Assembly (NCBI RefSeq): GCF_010093065.1
Contig: NZ_CP048113.1
Span: 5,722,001-5,786,000, forward strand
From: Chitinophaga agri
GTDB lineage: Bacteria > Bacteroidota > Bacteroidia > Chitinophagales > Chitinophagaceae
DNA: 64,000 nucleotides
Direction: 5' to 3'
A model generated the notes under the pieces. The model was given only the letters and a program-made list of their open reading frames with translations. It ran no database searches and was not told the origin of the DNA. The position numbers and the translations under genes were made by a program. Each line of letters begins with the position of its first letter. Positions within the stretch are counted from its first letter, which is position 1. Shown piece after piece: positions 16,248-25,700 of the stretch.

Positions 16248-18833
16248 ATGGCGTTGAAAGATAGACTGAACCTCGGACAAATACTTAGGAAGCTGCATTG
16301 GAAAGAATTACTGGCGGTATTATTCATACTGCTGGCTGTCTATTTTTTCCGGCAGCAAAGGCATGAATTATATTCTCTCGGACCTGCTATAGAACGGGCT
16401 GACCGCCTGTGGGTAATTATTGGCGTTCTGCTGACAGGAGGCTATATTCTGATGCAGGCATTGATGTACAGATATAGCTTCCGGTCGGTAGGCGGAAAGC
16501 TGGACCTGAATCGTGGTACGGAACTGTTCCTGAAAAGGAACCTGTTAAGCATCTTTCTGCCAGCGGGAGGAGTGAGTTCTCTGGCGTATCTGCCCCAGAG
16601 CCTGCGCCGTACAAATATCAATAAACAGCAGGTACATCAGGCATCAGGTATTTATGGTTTTACCGGCATCTTTTCAGTTTTCCTGGTAGGTATACCAGTG
16701 GTAGGATATGCGATACTGCATGATGAATCGATGGCGGAAGCCGTCAGTGGGCTGATTGTGATATGTGGCGTACTGGGAGGCGTGGTATGGATCGTACGTT
16801 CCATGCAGCAGAGAGGAACGGCTTATCATCTGCTGGCGAAGTATTTTCCAGGAGCAGTAAGGCATGTGGATGATATTTTTGCCTTTAACCTCGATAAAAC
16901 ATCTTTCATTAATACAATACTGGTGTCAGCCGGTATCGAGGTGGTAGGTATTGCTCACCTGTATATCAGTATGCTGGCGACTGGATCTACGCCATCCCTG
17001 GAGGCAGCCTGTGTCGGATACATTGTAGCGACCATCTTTCTCATCGTATCACCTTTCTTACGTGGTTTAGGGGCTATAGAATTGTCTCTTGCATATCTGT
17101 TGACCAATTATGGCTTTTCATCTCTGCAAGCCCTGGAAATAACCTTATTATACCGTTTGTTTGAATTCTGGCTACCATTAGTGGCGGGCGTGTTCTCTTT
17201 TATCCTGAAGGGACGTCAGTTGTTATTAAGATTATTACCACCAGTGCTCATCTTTCTGTTGGGTATGGTGAACATATTTTCTGTGCTGACACCACCGATG
17301 GGAGGACGTCTGAGGTTGCTGCGTGCGTATATTCCGGTAGAAAGTATTCATGCATCTAATCTGCTGGTCGTTTTCCTTGGACTGGTGTTACTGGTGACAG
17401 CTACATTTCTGTTCCGCGGACTGCGTAGTGCGTGGATAGTAGCGTTGTCAGTATCCCTGTTGTCGGTGGTCGGGCATATCAGTAAAGCGCTGGATTATGA
17501 AGAAGCGGCCCTGGCGATGGGTACGGTGATCACATTGATCATTACAGCCAGCCAGTACCGGGTAAAAAGTAACCGGCAGCTGGTGAATATAGGTGTTGTT
17601 ACGGCGGTGGCAACATTGGTCGTAGTGCTGTTTTTTGGAACAATTGGTTTTTACTTCCTGAATGCCCGGCATTTCGGTATGGAGTTTACCTGGTTGGGGT
17701 CTCTGAAGGCATCTTTCCATGGGTTCCTCTTACTGGAAGATGATGGTTTGCATCCGGTGACACGTTTCGGAAGAGAGTTCCTGAGTGCGATCAGGGTATT
17801 AGGTGTGGGCGCCTGGGCATTCCTTTTTTATACGATCATCCGTCCGTATCTGCCGGTAGGTAAGCATAGTAATGCGGCAATGGAAAAGGCGCATTATTAT
17901 CTGAGTCAGTATGGCAGTTCTGCAATGGACCATTTCAAGGTTGGTGATGATAAGTTGTTGTATGTATCAGAGCAGTATCAGGGATTTGTTGCGTATAGAG
18001 TAGCCAGCAGTTTTGCGATCGTACTCGAAGAGCCGGTATGTGCAGATGATGTAAAACTACCGCTATTGCAGGAGTTTGAAAAGCAATGCCGTACAATGGG
18101 ATTGCGACCAGCATTCTACCGGGTGGATGAACAGAGTATGTATTACTTTGAACACCTGCGTAAAAAGCGTTTACTGATAGGGCAGGAAGGGATTGTAGAT
18201 GTGACAGCGTTCACATTGAGTGGCAAGGATAAGAAGTCATTGCGTAATGGATTGAACAGTCTTGCCGCTAAAGGATATACGACAACTATACATACTGCAC
18301 CACTGTCTCCTGCATTGGTACAGGAATTGAAGGAAATATCTGATGAGTGGCTGGAACAGTATGAGGTGAAGGAGATGACTTTTTCCCAGGGATTGTTTGA
18401 TGCGGCAGATATCCGTGAGCATGATGTAATCACAGTTACAGATGCGGAGGGTAAGATCGCAGCATTCCTGAATATGATACCTGACTATGCGCCTGGAGAA
18501 TGTACCTATGATCTGATTCGTAAGCGTACCGCGGCGCCAGGAGGTTGTATGGATGCACTGATCATAGCATTGATCCAGGATGCAAAAGAGAAAGGGCTAC
18601 AGTACCTGAATCTTGGACTGGTACCGATGTCAGGAATAGAACAGCCACAGAATACAGCCGAGCAGGTAGTGAAGTTTGCGTATGAAAAAATAAAGGCTTT
18701 CCGCCATTATCATGGATTGCGTGAGTTCAAGGAGAAGTATGCAACAGAATGGTCAAACAAATATCTTGTATACGAACATGATTTTGATCTCATTCAGTTG
18801 CCGGGCGCATTGAGTAAGGTGATGAGGGCATAA
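16248..18833 (+). CDS. mprF: Lysylphosphatidylglycerol synthetase/flippase MprF
   Basis: 861 residues, the full-length bifunctional form. Residues about 20-540 hold a series of membrane helices that make up the flippase; residues about 555-850 form the soluble GNAT-fold DUF2156 synthase, including AFLNMIPDY, ECTYDLIRKR, a GGCMDALI segment and NLGLVPMSG. It transfers lysine (or another amino acid) from aminoacyl-tRNA to phosphatidylglycerol and moves the product to the outer leaflet of the inner membrane, lowering its negative charge and often raising resistance to cationic peptides. The next gene starts 11 bases after its stop and encodes a VirJ/AcvB-type hydrolase, a pairing that also occurs in proteobacteria. 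Confidence 0.93.
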   Translation: MALKDRLNLGQILRKLHWKELLAVLFILLAVYFFRQQRHELYSLGPAIERADRLWVIIGVLLTGGYILMQALMYRYSFRSVGGKLDLNRGTELFLKRNLLSIFLPAGGVSSLAYLPQSLRRTNINKQQVHQASGIYGFTGIFSVFLVGIPVVGYAILHDESMAEAVSGLIVICGVLGGVVWIVRSMQQRGTAYHLLAKYFPGAVRHVDDIFAFNLDKTSFINTILVSAGIEVVGIAHLYISMLATGSTPSLEAACVGYIVATIFLIVSPFLRGLGAIELSLAYLLTNYGFSSLQALEITLLYRLFEFWLPLVAGVFSFILKGRQLLLRLLPPVLIFLLGMVNIFSVLTPPMGGRLRLLRAYIPVESIHASNLLVVFLGLVLLVTATFLFRGLRSAWIVALSVSLLSVVGHISKALDYEEAALAMGTVITLIITASQYRVKSNRQLVNIGVVTAVATLVVVLFFGTIGFYFLNARHFGMEFTWLGSLKASFHGFLLLEDDGLHPVTRFGREFLSAIRVLGVGAWAFLFYTIIRPYLPVGKHSNAAMEKAHYYLSQYGSSAMDHFKVGDDKLLYVSEQYQGFVAYRVASSFAIVLEEPVCADDVKLPLLQEFEKQCRTMGLRPAFYRVDEQSMYYFEHLRKKRLLIGQEGIVDVTAFTLSGKDKKSLRNGLNSLAAKGYTTTIHTAPLSPALVQELKEISDEWLEQYEVKEMTFSQGLFDAADIREHDVITVTDAEGKIAAFLNMIPDYAPGECTYDLIRKRTAAPGGCMDALIIALIQDAKEKGLQYLNLGLVPMSGIEQPQNTAEQVVKFAYEKIKAFRHYHGLREFKEKYATEWSNKYLVYEHDFDLIQLPGALSKVMRA

Positions 18834-18844
18834 ATCTGAAATAT

Positions 18845-19549
18845 ATGACTGCAAGAAAATACATACTGTTGCTGCTGACAATGTTTATCACAGCAACAGT
18901 AGTAAACGCACAACAGCGGGATCTCAGCAAACTGCCGGTGACAGTCAAGGTACCGGCAGCAGGAGCTACGGCACTGCCTGTGGTATTTTATATCACGGGG
19001 GATGGCGGCATGAAGAAGTTTTCGGTGGATATGGTGAATACGCTGGCAGGTAAGGGGTATCCGGTTATCGGACTGAATGCATTGAAGTACTTCTGGAGTA
19101 AAAAGACGCCGTCACAGGCAGCAGGAGATGTGGCAGCATTGATGGAGTACTATGGGGCGCAATGGAAGAACCGTTCTTTTATATTAATTGGTTATTCTAT
19201 GGGAGCGGACGTGCTACCCTTTATTTATAACAATCTGCCGTTGGGGTTACAGGCGCAGGTGCAGCATCTGGTGTTTATGTCACCATCATCAAGTACAGAT
19301 ATGGTGGTGCATTTATCGGATATGCTGGGTAAGACATCTACACCAGGTAGTATGAGTGTGCCTGCGGCAATGAATACGATTACTAATAAGCCATTATTGC
19401 TGATATCAGGAAAGGACGAAAAGGACTTTGATTACAAATGGCTGACTATTAATAATTACCGGCAGCTGGTATTGCCAGGGGGGCATCATTACAATGATGA
19501 TGCTGTTGGGGTGGTACGACAGATCCTTTCACACTTGCTTCAACGTTAA
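18845..19549 (+). CDS. VirJ/AcvB-family periplasmic alpha/beta hydrolase
   Basis: 234 residues with a signal peptide (1 to about 22). The VirJ domain fills the rest: an oxyanion segment FYITGDGGMKKFS near 48-60, GLNALKYFW near 76-84, nucleophile Ser118 in GYSMG, Asp191 in LLLISGKDEKD and His214/215 in PGGHHYNDD, a plausible Ser-Asp-His triad. In Agrobacterium, AcvB is reported to hydrolyse lysyl-phosphatidylglycerol and its gene neighbours lpiA, an mprF homologue. The same neighbourhood here, with an 11-base gap, supports the role of removing lysine from MprF products in the periplasm. This is the short, single-domain form. Activity is inferred from family and context. Confidence 0.85.
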   Translation: MTARKYILLLLTMFITATVVNAQQRDLSKLPVTVKVPAAGATALPVVFYITGDGGMKKFSVDMVNTLAGKGYPVIGLNALKYFWSKKTPSQAAGDVAALMEYYGAQWKNRSFILIGYSMGADVLPFIYNNLPLGLQAQVQHLVFMSPSSSTDMVVHLSDMLGKTSTPGSMSVPAAMNTITNKPLLLISGKDEKDFDYKWLTINNYRQLVLPGGHHYNDDAVGVVRQILSHLLQR

Positions 19550-19562
19550 GCCTGCATTTCGC

Positions 19563-19578
19563 TTAACAAGACGTTAAC
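19563..19578. promoter_or_regulatory. Phased TTAAC pair (candidate regulator site)
   Basis: TTAAC at 19563-19567 and 19574-19578, 11 bases apart, just after the virJ stop. A related GTTAAG lies at 19545-19550. Confidence 0.4.
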
Positions 19579-19677
19579 GACCTTCTTTTTTTTCTGCTAA
19601 AACGTTCTACCATACACTAAATGTAACCCTCTCATACACATGAGCTTATATAGAGTGTTGGGGATAATTTTCTTCCG

Positions 19678-19693
19678 TTAACATATTATTAAC
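19678..19693. promoter_or_regulatory. Phased TTAAC pair (candidate regulator site)
   Basis: TTAAC at 19678-19682 and 19689-19693, again 11 bases apart, upstream of the hairpin-rich stretch that may encode a small RNA. Confidence 0.4.
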
Positions 19694-19787
19694 TAAATTC
19701 TGCGGCGTGTATTGTAGTATTACAATGTAGTGATGCAGCAGAGAAAGTTATAGGATATACCACTATTTGTCAGCCATGGATTTAGCC

Positions 19788-19965
19788 CTCAGGTCTCTAC
19801 CTGGGAGTTTTGATCATCGGTTGAAGGTTACAGCTAAAACAGATAAATATATTGCACCAAAGATATTACCCGGCTGTAGAGTTGTGTAGTGAAAGCCGTG
19901 GTGAATAAGACTTTTAATGGTTGGTTTTTGATGAATACTCCCCAGGTTTCAACCGGGGGAGTTTA
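19788..19965 (+). ncRNA. Possible small RNA or leader bounded by two terminator-like hairpins (tentative)
   Basis: Hairpin one pairs TCAGGT with ACCTGG around a CTCT loop and is followed by AGTTTTGAT. Hairpin two pairs ACTCCCC with GGGGAGT and GGTT with AACC around a two-base loop and is followed by TTATTCTT. Between them no reading frame is convincing. Both look like rho-independent ends of short plus-strand transcripts. No known RNA family was recognised. Confidence 0.3.
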
Positions 19966-20344
19966 TTCTTGCTGTAGAAATGACAGCAGCAAAAACCCGT
20001 CAGCCTGCAACAAAATAGCAGTAGTTTTTTTTAGCTTGCAGGAAGGCTATCCTTTTGTGAGTTGAGCATTGATCACATACCCTCAAAATAAAATGTTTAT
20101 GAAAATTACACTTATGATTACCGGGAATGGTAAGCCCTGTTTGTCTGATCCGGATCGAATGACGCCTTATGAAGTTGCCTTTGCGAATATCACATTATCA
20201 TCATAGCATTCCGTTAATTGATACAAAAGACACATACACTATGGCTACTCACAACATTTGTCCGGAGACAGCCGACGCGGAAAAGGTTCAGCGCACTACT
20301 TGTTATTATTTATTCTTTTCATTGTAAACCCCCACTATGCCAGC

Positions 20345-20635
20345 ATGCCTAAACGTTATTTTGAAAGACTGCAGACCATTGACTACCTGATAAGGATCAA
20401 AGGTACCGGGAAACCCGCCCATCTTGCTAAAAGATTGCGTATTTCCGAAAGAACATTATTTGAGTTCCTGAAAATGATGAAAGAGTTAGGGGCGCCAATA
20501 GCTTATGATCGCTATAAGGAGAGCTACTATTACTCGGAAAAAGGAGGATTTAATATCCGGTTTGTGAAAAACCTGACACTTGCCATGGTGCTACTCCATG
20601 GAATGTTTACCGATATACCCCTGCTTTTACCATAA
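20345..20635 (+). CDS. Small helix-turn-helix protein
   Basis: 96 residues from the ATG at 20345, chosen because translation from upstream begins with a TTG and a non-conserved hydrophobic stretch. Residues 1-60 form an HTH of the HTH_11 type (YLIRIKGTGKPAHLAKRLRISERTLFEFLKMMKELGAPI), as in the DNA-binding ends of WYL-type or DeoR-like regulators, followed by a short beta-wing (YDRYKESYYYSE) and a 30-residue tail. No effector domain is present. It sits in a block of small regulators with the LytTR and LuxR-type genes. Target and ligand are unknown; it may act on its own region. Confidence 0.65.
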   Translation: MPKRYFERLQTIDYLIRIKGTGKPAHLAKRLRISERTLFEFLKMMKELGAPIAYDRYKESYYYSEKGGFNIRFVKNLTLAMVLLHGMFTDIPLLLP

Positions 20636-20941
20636 CTTGTTTTCCACCTGCTCTCATTGCATTTGCAGGGGATTTCCCTTGCCTGTACGGATTTGCTGCG
20701 GAGTCTGATACTCCGCAGTTAACTCCGTATTAACCTTTCTGTTAACAAAGGATTAACTCCTCCTGTTCGAATCCTCATTACCTTTCCTTCCTATATCTAA
20801 AAGAAATTTTACAAACATACTTTTCTCATAAGACGGTTTAGATTTCATAAGCTTCTGTACGCAGGTTTCTATTCAGTTACCTGCTAGTTTTAAAACTGTG
20901 TGCTATAAAAAACTTTAAATCAGTACTAATCCCTTGTCGAA
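20636..20941. other. 306-base gap with four phased TTAAC words
   Basis: There is no open frame. The main feature is the repeat cluster at 20719-20757. An A/T-rich stretch precedes the LytTR start. Confidence 0.6.
20719..20757. promoter_or_regulatory. Four phased TTAAC repeats upstream of the LytTR gene
   Basis: TTAAC begins at 20719, 20730, 20742 and 20753, spacings 11, 12 and 11 bases, so all lie on one face of the helix. Two are within GTTAAC (CAGTTAAC and CTGTTAAC), 23 bases apart, reminiscent of LytTR direct-repeat sites such as those of AgrA (ACnGTTAAG type). The LytTR gene starts 185 bases downstream, suggesting autoregulation. Confidence 0.5.
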
Positions 20942-21277
20942 ATGAAACATCATTCTGCTTTTTATGTCCTCTCAAAAGGTCAACGCGTTCGGATCCCCAT
21001 ACAGGAATTACAGTTTGTGGAAGTACGCACAGATGGTTGTGTATTACACCTGACACACCTGCATGTTTTTACGGAAGAGACACCCGAAAATATATGGTCC
21101 CGCTTACCCGAAGACCGGTTTCTTGCAGTAAGAAGAAAGTTCATGATCAACCTGCATTATATAGCTGGTATCTGTGATCATTATATACACATGAACTCTG
21201 GCCTGATCCCCCAGCGGGACAGGCAGACAGGGAGTATCAGCGCACACTGGCTCCAGCCCGCAGGAGTGGCACTTTGA
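20942..21277 (+). CDS. Stand-alone LytTR DNA-binding protein
   Basis: 111 residues, nearly all of them a LytTR domain: IPIQELQFVEVRTDGCVLHLT near residues 19-39, the helix with ETPENIWSRLP near 45-55, and the basic RFLAVRRKFMINLHYI segment near 59-74 that contacts DNA. There is no receiver domain, which in typical LytTR response regulators precedes it, so it may act constitutively or through a partner. The phased TTAAC cluster upstream matches what LytTR proteins usually bind. Downstream is a double hairpin region. Confidence 0.85.
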   Translation: MKHHSAFYVLSKGQRVRIPIQELQFVEVRTDGCVLHLTHLHVFTEETPENIWSRLPEDRFLAVRRKFMINLHYIAGICDHYIHMNSGLIPQRDRQTGSISAHWLQPAGVAL

Positions 21278-21304
21278 TCTGTCATGAACGCTGGATAGGG
21301 AAAT

Positions 21305-21369
21305 GTGCATTGCTCAATTGCAATGCACTGCACATAAAAAAGCCCTTACCTTTTTCTCTGGTAAGGGCT
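21305..21369. terminator. Two adjacent hairpins after the LytTR gene
   Basis: First: GTGCATTGC and GCAATGCAC, a perfect nine-base stem with a six-base loop (21305-21328). Second: AGCCCTTACC and GGTAAGGGCT, a perfect ten-base stem (21341-21369), preceded on the plus strand by AAAAAA, so it is best shaped to stop minus-strand transcription. No minus-strand gene is evident to its right, which leaves open an antisense or small RNA. Confidence 0.6.
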
Positions 21370-21506
21370 ATGAACATTCACATGTCAACCATTGCGGATT
21401 CAGAATGGCAAGAATACTATCCCCGCAACAAAATAAAATGTTTTGATAATCAGCACTAAATGGGGCTGTTGATATCAAAACTAGATATTAAAATCCGAAT
21501 CCGTGG

Positions 21507-21522
21507 TTAACCGATTGTTAAG
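21507..21522. promoter_or_regulatory. Phased GTTAAC/GTTAAG pair
   Basis: TTAAC at 21507-21511 and TTAAG at 21518-21522, 11 bases apart, the same geometry as the other pairs, 390 bases upstream of the LuxR-type gene. Confidence 0.35.
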
Positions 21523-21910
21523 GCGGCATTCACTTTATTTTCAGATTTCGGCGGCTACAGCTGGTGAAAAGAGGAGAGTGTAGGACAACCTCACATTGTC
21601 AGAATTTACCCTTAAATTGTAGGTATAAAAATTCCTCGTTACACCTATGTCAAGCTCTTCCTCTATGGAGTATCCGCTTGTCCAGTTTGATATTCTTAAT
21701 ATTGTATAATTTGTTTATTAGTATTTATTGAAAAATCATATACTTATCCGATTGACAACTGGCGGTATTTGTATCAAATTTGTTTCTGTATGTGAAACCA
21801 GTAAATCCAGCCAGTTTAACATCAATTGCCATACTTAATAGACGAATCACCAGAACTTGCAGTCACAGGAAAAAAGGTTTCACTACATATTCAAACCCAA
21901 AAAAAACATT

Positions 21911-22507
21911 ATGAAAAATGTGAGGCCTGATAACACAGGGCAGATAGGAGAAGAGGACGCTTTAGAGAAAGAAGGCCAGGGAGAAGCCAACCAACTTATT
22001 CAGCAGCTGGCGAAAGATATCAGCAATATAATATTCATGGATATGGATATTCCTGGATTGACGCCTAATGAAGCTGCCAACATACTGAAAGCCGCTTATC
22101 CGGAAATGAATATCATCTTGTGTTCTGTACAAGGCAAGAACTTTTCAATCGCTAATGTCCCTCCACAACAGGTGGCAACCAATACTCCTGCCTCCCTTAC
22201 CAGTGTCTTTTCCCAGGTGTATGAAGCTGCTATGCAGTCCAATATGCTGGCCGTACAGAAGGTGCTTGCTTTCTTTAACCGTAAAACTGCCGGTATCCAG
22301 GAACATCGCTACGGGTTGTCTCCCCGTGAGCTACAGGTACTCGATTGTCTTGTGCATGGAGATACCTATAAAAAAATTGCTGAGCATTGCCATATCAGTG
22401 TGGGTACGGTACGTTCCCATATTATGAATATCTATCGTAAGCTGGACGTTAATTCCCGTTCCGGTGCTATTGTAAAAGCCATGCAGGAACGTCTGGTAGG
22501 TAGTTGA
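21911..22507 (+). CDS. LuxR/NarL-type regulator with a degenerate receiver-like N-terminus
   Basis: 198 residues from the ATG at 21911, preferred to upstream starts because it begins the compact protein. The C-terminal 65 residues are a LuxR HTH (YGLSPRELQVLDCLVHGDTYKKIAEHCHISVGTVRSHIMNIYRKL in outline). The N-terminal part keeps the look of a receiver: FMDMDIPGLTPNEAANILKAAYP resembles the phospho-acceptor segment, but the domain is short and lacks the usual N-terminal acidic pair. Phosphorylation is therefore uncertain. It lies directly upstream of susC/susD and could control it; that is inference from position only. Confidence 0.8.
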   Translation: MKNVRPDNTGQIGEEDALEKEGQGEANQLIQQLAKDISNIIFMDMDIPGLTPNEAANILKAAYPEMNIILCSVQGKNFSIANVPPQQVATNTPASLTSVFSQVYEAAMQSNMLAVQKVLAFFNRKTAGIQEHRYGLSPRELQVLDCLVHGDTYKKIAEHCHISVGTVRSHIMNIYRKLDVNSRSGAIVKAMQERLVGS

Positions 22508-22667
22508 GCCCGTTCCAATCCTCTCTTAACTTTTAGTCCCCAGGTTTTGTTATATAAGCGGAACATGCTATTTTAGATAAGATCTATTGTCTTATACAGC
22601 TGCTTTATCACCACTCATTATTTAGATGTTGCATTAACCCGCAGTACCCTGAACATCTGTACAGCGG

Positions 22668-22697
22668 TTGTTTGTCCGTTTGCCCATACCATCTTTG
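22668..22697 (+). promoter_or_regulatory. Candidate promoter of susC/susD
   Basis: TTG at 22668-22670 and CATCTTTG at 22690-22697 are 19 bases apart, one mismatch from the Bacteroidota consensus. The SusC ATG is 79 bases further on. Confidence 0.4.
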
Positions 22698-22776
22698 TAT
22701 TTATTCATCAGCGAACTAAACTATTGGAACAGTCAGCATTGAAAGATTCTTCACACCCAAGCAAAAAATCATCGTT

Positions 22777-25700
22777 ATGAGAATTAATGTTACAAAAGCA
22801 GCAGGGGTATTGCTGTTGTTGTCACTGTCCGCGGTACTGACCGCCTCGGCGCAACAATCGTCTGCCCCCGCAGGAAGTGCTGCATCCGGCAGCATGTCCG
22901 AACAGGAGGGCCCTATTAAGGGGACCGTAAAGGATAAGAACGGCGTAGGCCTCATTGGCGTAACCATCCGTGTAAAAGGCACGTCTTCAGGCACTACTTC
23001 CGGTCCCGATGGCTCTTTCACCCTCAATCTTCCCGCAGGGAAAGACACGCTTGTATTTTCTTATCTCGGTTATATCTCACAGGAAGTGAAAGCAGGTCCT
23101 GCCCCCGTTAATGTGATACTGCAATCTTCCGAAAGTCAGCTGGAACAGGTTGTTGTGATCGGTTATGGCACCCAGCGTAAGAAGGACCTGACAGGGTCGA
23201 TTTCTTCAGTGAAAGGGGAAGACCTGCTGACCCAACCCGTACAGACACCAACACAGGCTGCACAGGGCCGCATTGCCGGAGTACAGGTGATCTCTTCCGG
23301 ACAGCCCAACTCTCAGCCCCAGATCAGGGTACGTGGTACGGGTTCCGTACTGGCAGGAGCCAATCCATTGTATGTCGTGGATGGGGTGCTCACTGATGAC
23401 ATCCGTAATATCGCAACAGCAGACATCCTTACCATGGATGTGCTGAAAGATGCTTCTGCTGCTATCTATGGTGTGCGCGCTGCCAATGGCGTGATCATTA
23501 TCACTACTCGTAAAGGTAAATCCGGCGCACCACAGGTAAGATATGATGCGAACGCCGGCTTCAGAGAGGCTTCCAATCTGGTGAAAATGGCCAGCCGTGA
23601 CCAGTATATTGCTTATCTGGCAGATGCTGCTCCCGGTAAAGACCCACTTAACAATCCATATGTTTACAACGGCACGACCAACTGGTACGACGATGTACTC
23701 AGAAAGGCATTCCAGATGAACCATAACGTGTCGGTATCCGGCGGTTCTGATAAAAGTACCTACTACCTGAGTGCCGGTTATATCGAAGAAGATGGTATTG
23801 TACAGACCAATAATTTTAAGCGTTTTACATTCAGGGCAAATAATGACGTCAGCATTACTGATCAGCTGCGCTTCTCCTCCATGATCTCTTATTCCCGCGC
23901 TACTTCCCGCGACGTGGAACTGGGGGATACCTATCGCAACGTGTACCGTGCCGCCCCTATTATCCGGTCTTCTGAAAACGGTAAATATGGTAACACTTCC
24001 GGATGGGCAAACGTGGGGAATCCATTGCTGGCTATCAACAAGCGCAATGACGGTCGCCAGGAAAGCCGTCTGCAGGGAAATGTAGCCCTGGAATATTCTC
24101 CGGTATCTTCCCTGAAGTTACGCTCCGGCTTTAATGCCGACCTGAAATTCGGGAACGACCGCATTTATGCCTATAAATTCCTGAATGATGGTGCGACCTT
24201 CCTGGTAGCCGGGGGTAATCAGCAGAACCAGAACAGCCGCCTGACCCGTGAGGAATATCGTTCACAGGGCTGGATCTGGGATAATACTATCACGTTTGAT
24301 AAGACCTTTGATAAGCATTCCCTTACCTTACTGGCGGGTTCAGTAACAGAAGGTTTTTACAGTACTTCACTGAAAGGTGTACGTATCAATGTACCTGAAG
24401 CGGAAGACCTGTGGTATCTTGACCTGGGCGATCCCAATGTACAGTCAACCATTGCCAATGTAGGTGATAAATATGCCCGTCAGTCATTTGTAGGCCGCGT
24501 GAACTATGGATATGACGGTCGGTACTTACTGAGTGCTTCCATTCGTGCTGACGGTAGTTCAAAATTCAGTGAGCGCTGGGGGTATTTCCCTACAGTAGGC
24601 CTGGGATGGGTGCTCTCTGAAGAGAACTTCCTGAGAGGAAAAGGTGTCTTCGATTTCCTGAAATTGCGCGGTAGCTGGGGTAAACTAGGGAACGACAATA
24701 TCCCTACCAATGCTTACATCGCTGTCACAAGTGTCGATGCACCTTATGTATTTGACGGCAATGTGAATCTCGGAGGGGCACTCAAAGAGATCAAGGACCC
24801 TTTCCTGAAGTGGGAGTCTACTACTCAGTATGACATCGGATTTGAATTTGCACTCCTGAACAACAGGTTGAGTGGTGAGGTGGATTATTACAGTAAGAAA
24901 ACCTCCGATGCCCTGGTAATAGTGAATACGCCGGCCATCCTGGGTGATCAGGATAATTCCTATATCACAAATGCGGCATCTTTCAAAAACCAGGGCTGGG
25001 AAATATCCCTTAACTGGAAAGATAATATCACTGACGACCTGACTTACACCGTAGGAGGTAATATTACTTTTAACACCAATGAACTGACGGGGCTGAATGG
25101 CGGACAGGCATTACTTGGTGGTAATGTTGGTCAGCAGAGTTTCGTAACCCGCACAGACAATGGACATGCGGTGGGTAGCTTCTATGTACGAAATGCGCTG
25201 GGTGTGTTCCAGAACCAGGAGGAAATAGATAACTATCGGGATGGAACTGGTAAAGTGATACAGCCAGGAGCGGCTCCGGGCGATCTGAAGTACCAGGACG
25301 TAGATGGCGACGGAGATATTGATGATAATGACAAGATCTATGCAGGCTCCTTCCAGCCCAAATGTTTCTTTGGATTTAACCTTGGATTGAACTATAAAGG
25401 CTTTGATTTCAGCGCCAATTTCTATGGTAATGCGGGTAATAAGATCTACAATGGTAAGAAGGCTTTCCGTTTTGACCCCGCGGATAACATTGAGGCTGAT
25501 TATGCAGCTAACCGCTGGACAAGTACGCGTCCTTCCACTACCGATCCCCGGTTGATCACTGCAGGTACACCTGCTTCTACCTATTTCATAGAGTCCGGAA
25601 CTTATCTGCGTCTCAATAACCTGATGCTGGGATATACATTTTCCTCCAAAACCATGAAACTGATAGGCATCAACAGCTTCCGCATCTATGCTACATCACA

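Larger units (their letters stand above)
19550..20344. other. 795-base intergenic region with TTAAC repeats and terminator-like hairpins
   Basis: No protein gene of normal size is supported. It holds paired TTAAC words 11 bases apart at 19563/19574 and 19678/19689, a seven-pair hairpin at 19788-19805 followed by AGTTTT, and a second hairpin at 19937-19962. Two tiny open frames (20093-20206, 37 codons; 20241-20327, 28 codons) precede the small HTH gene; I cannot say whether they are translated. A small RNA or leader is possible. Confidence 0.55.
21278..21910. other. 633-base intergenic region between LytTR and LuxR-type genes
   Basis: It contains two hairpins (21305-21369), another TTAAC/TTAAG pair at 21507/21518, and a long A/T-rich stretch before the LuxR-type gene. 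A 61-codon frame at 21274-21459 runs through both hairpins and has no recognisable content. I see no promoter that fits the consensus fully. Confidence 0.55.

Noticed and set aside
20093..20327. Two tiny frames (37 and 28 codons) before the small HTH gene
   Set aside because: ATG starts but no motif, no clear promoter and no support for translation; noted only as possible leader peptides in the region entry.
21274..21459. 61-codon plus-strand frame after the LytTR gene
   Set aside because: It runs through both hairpins, overlaps the LytTR stop by four bases and has no recognisable content.
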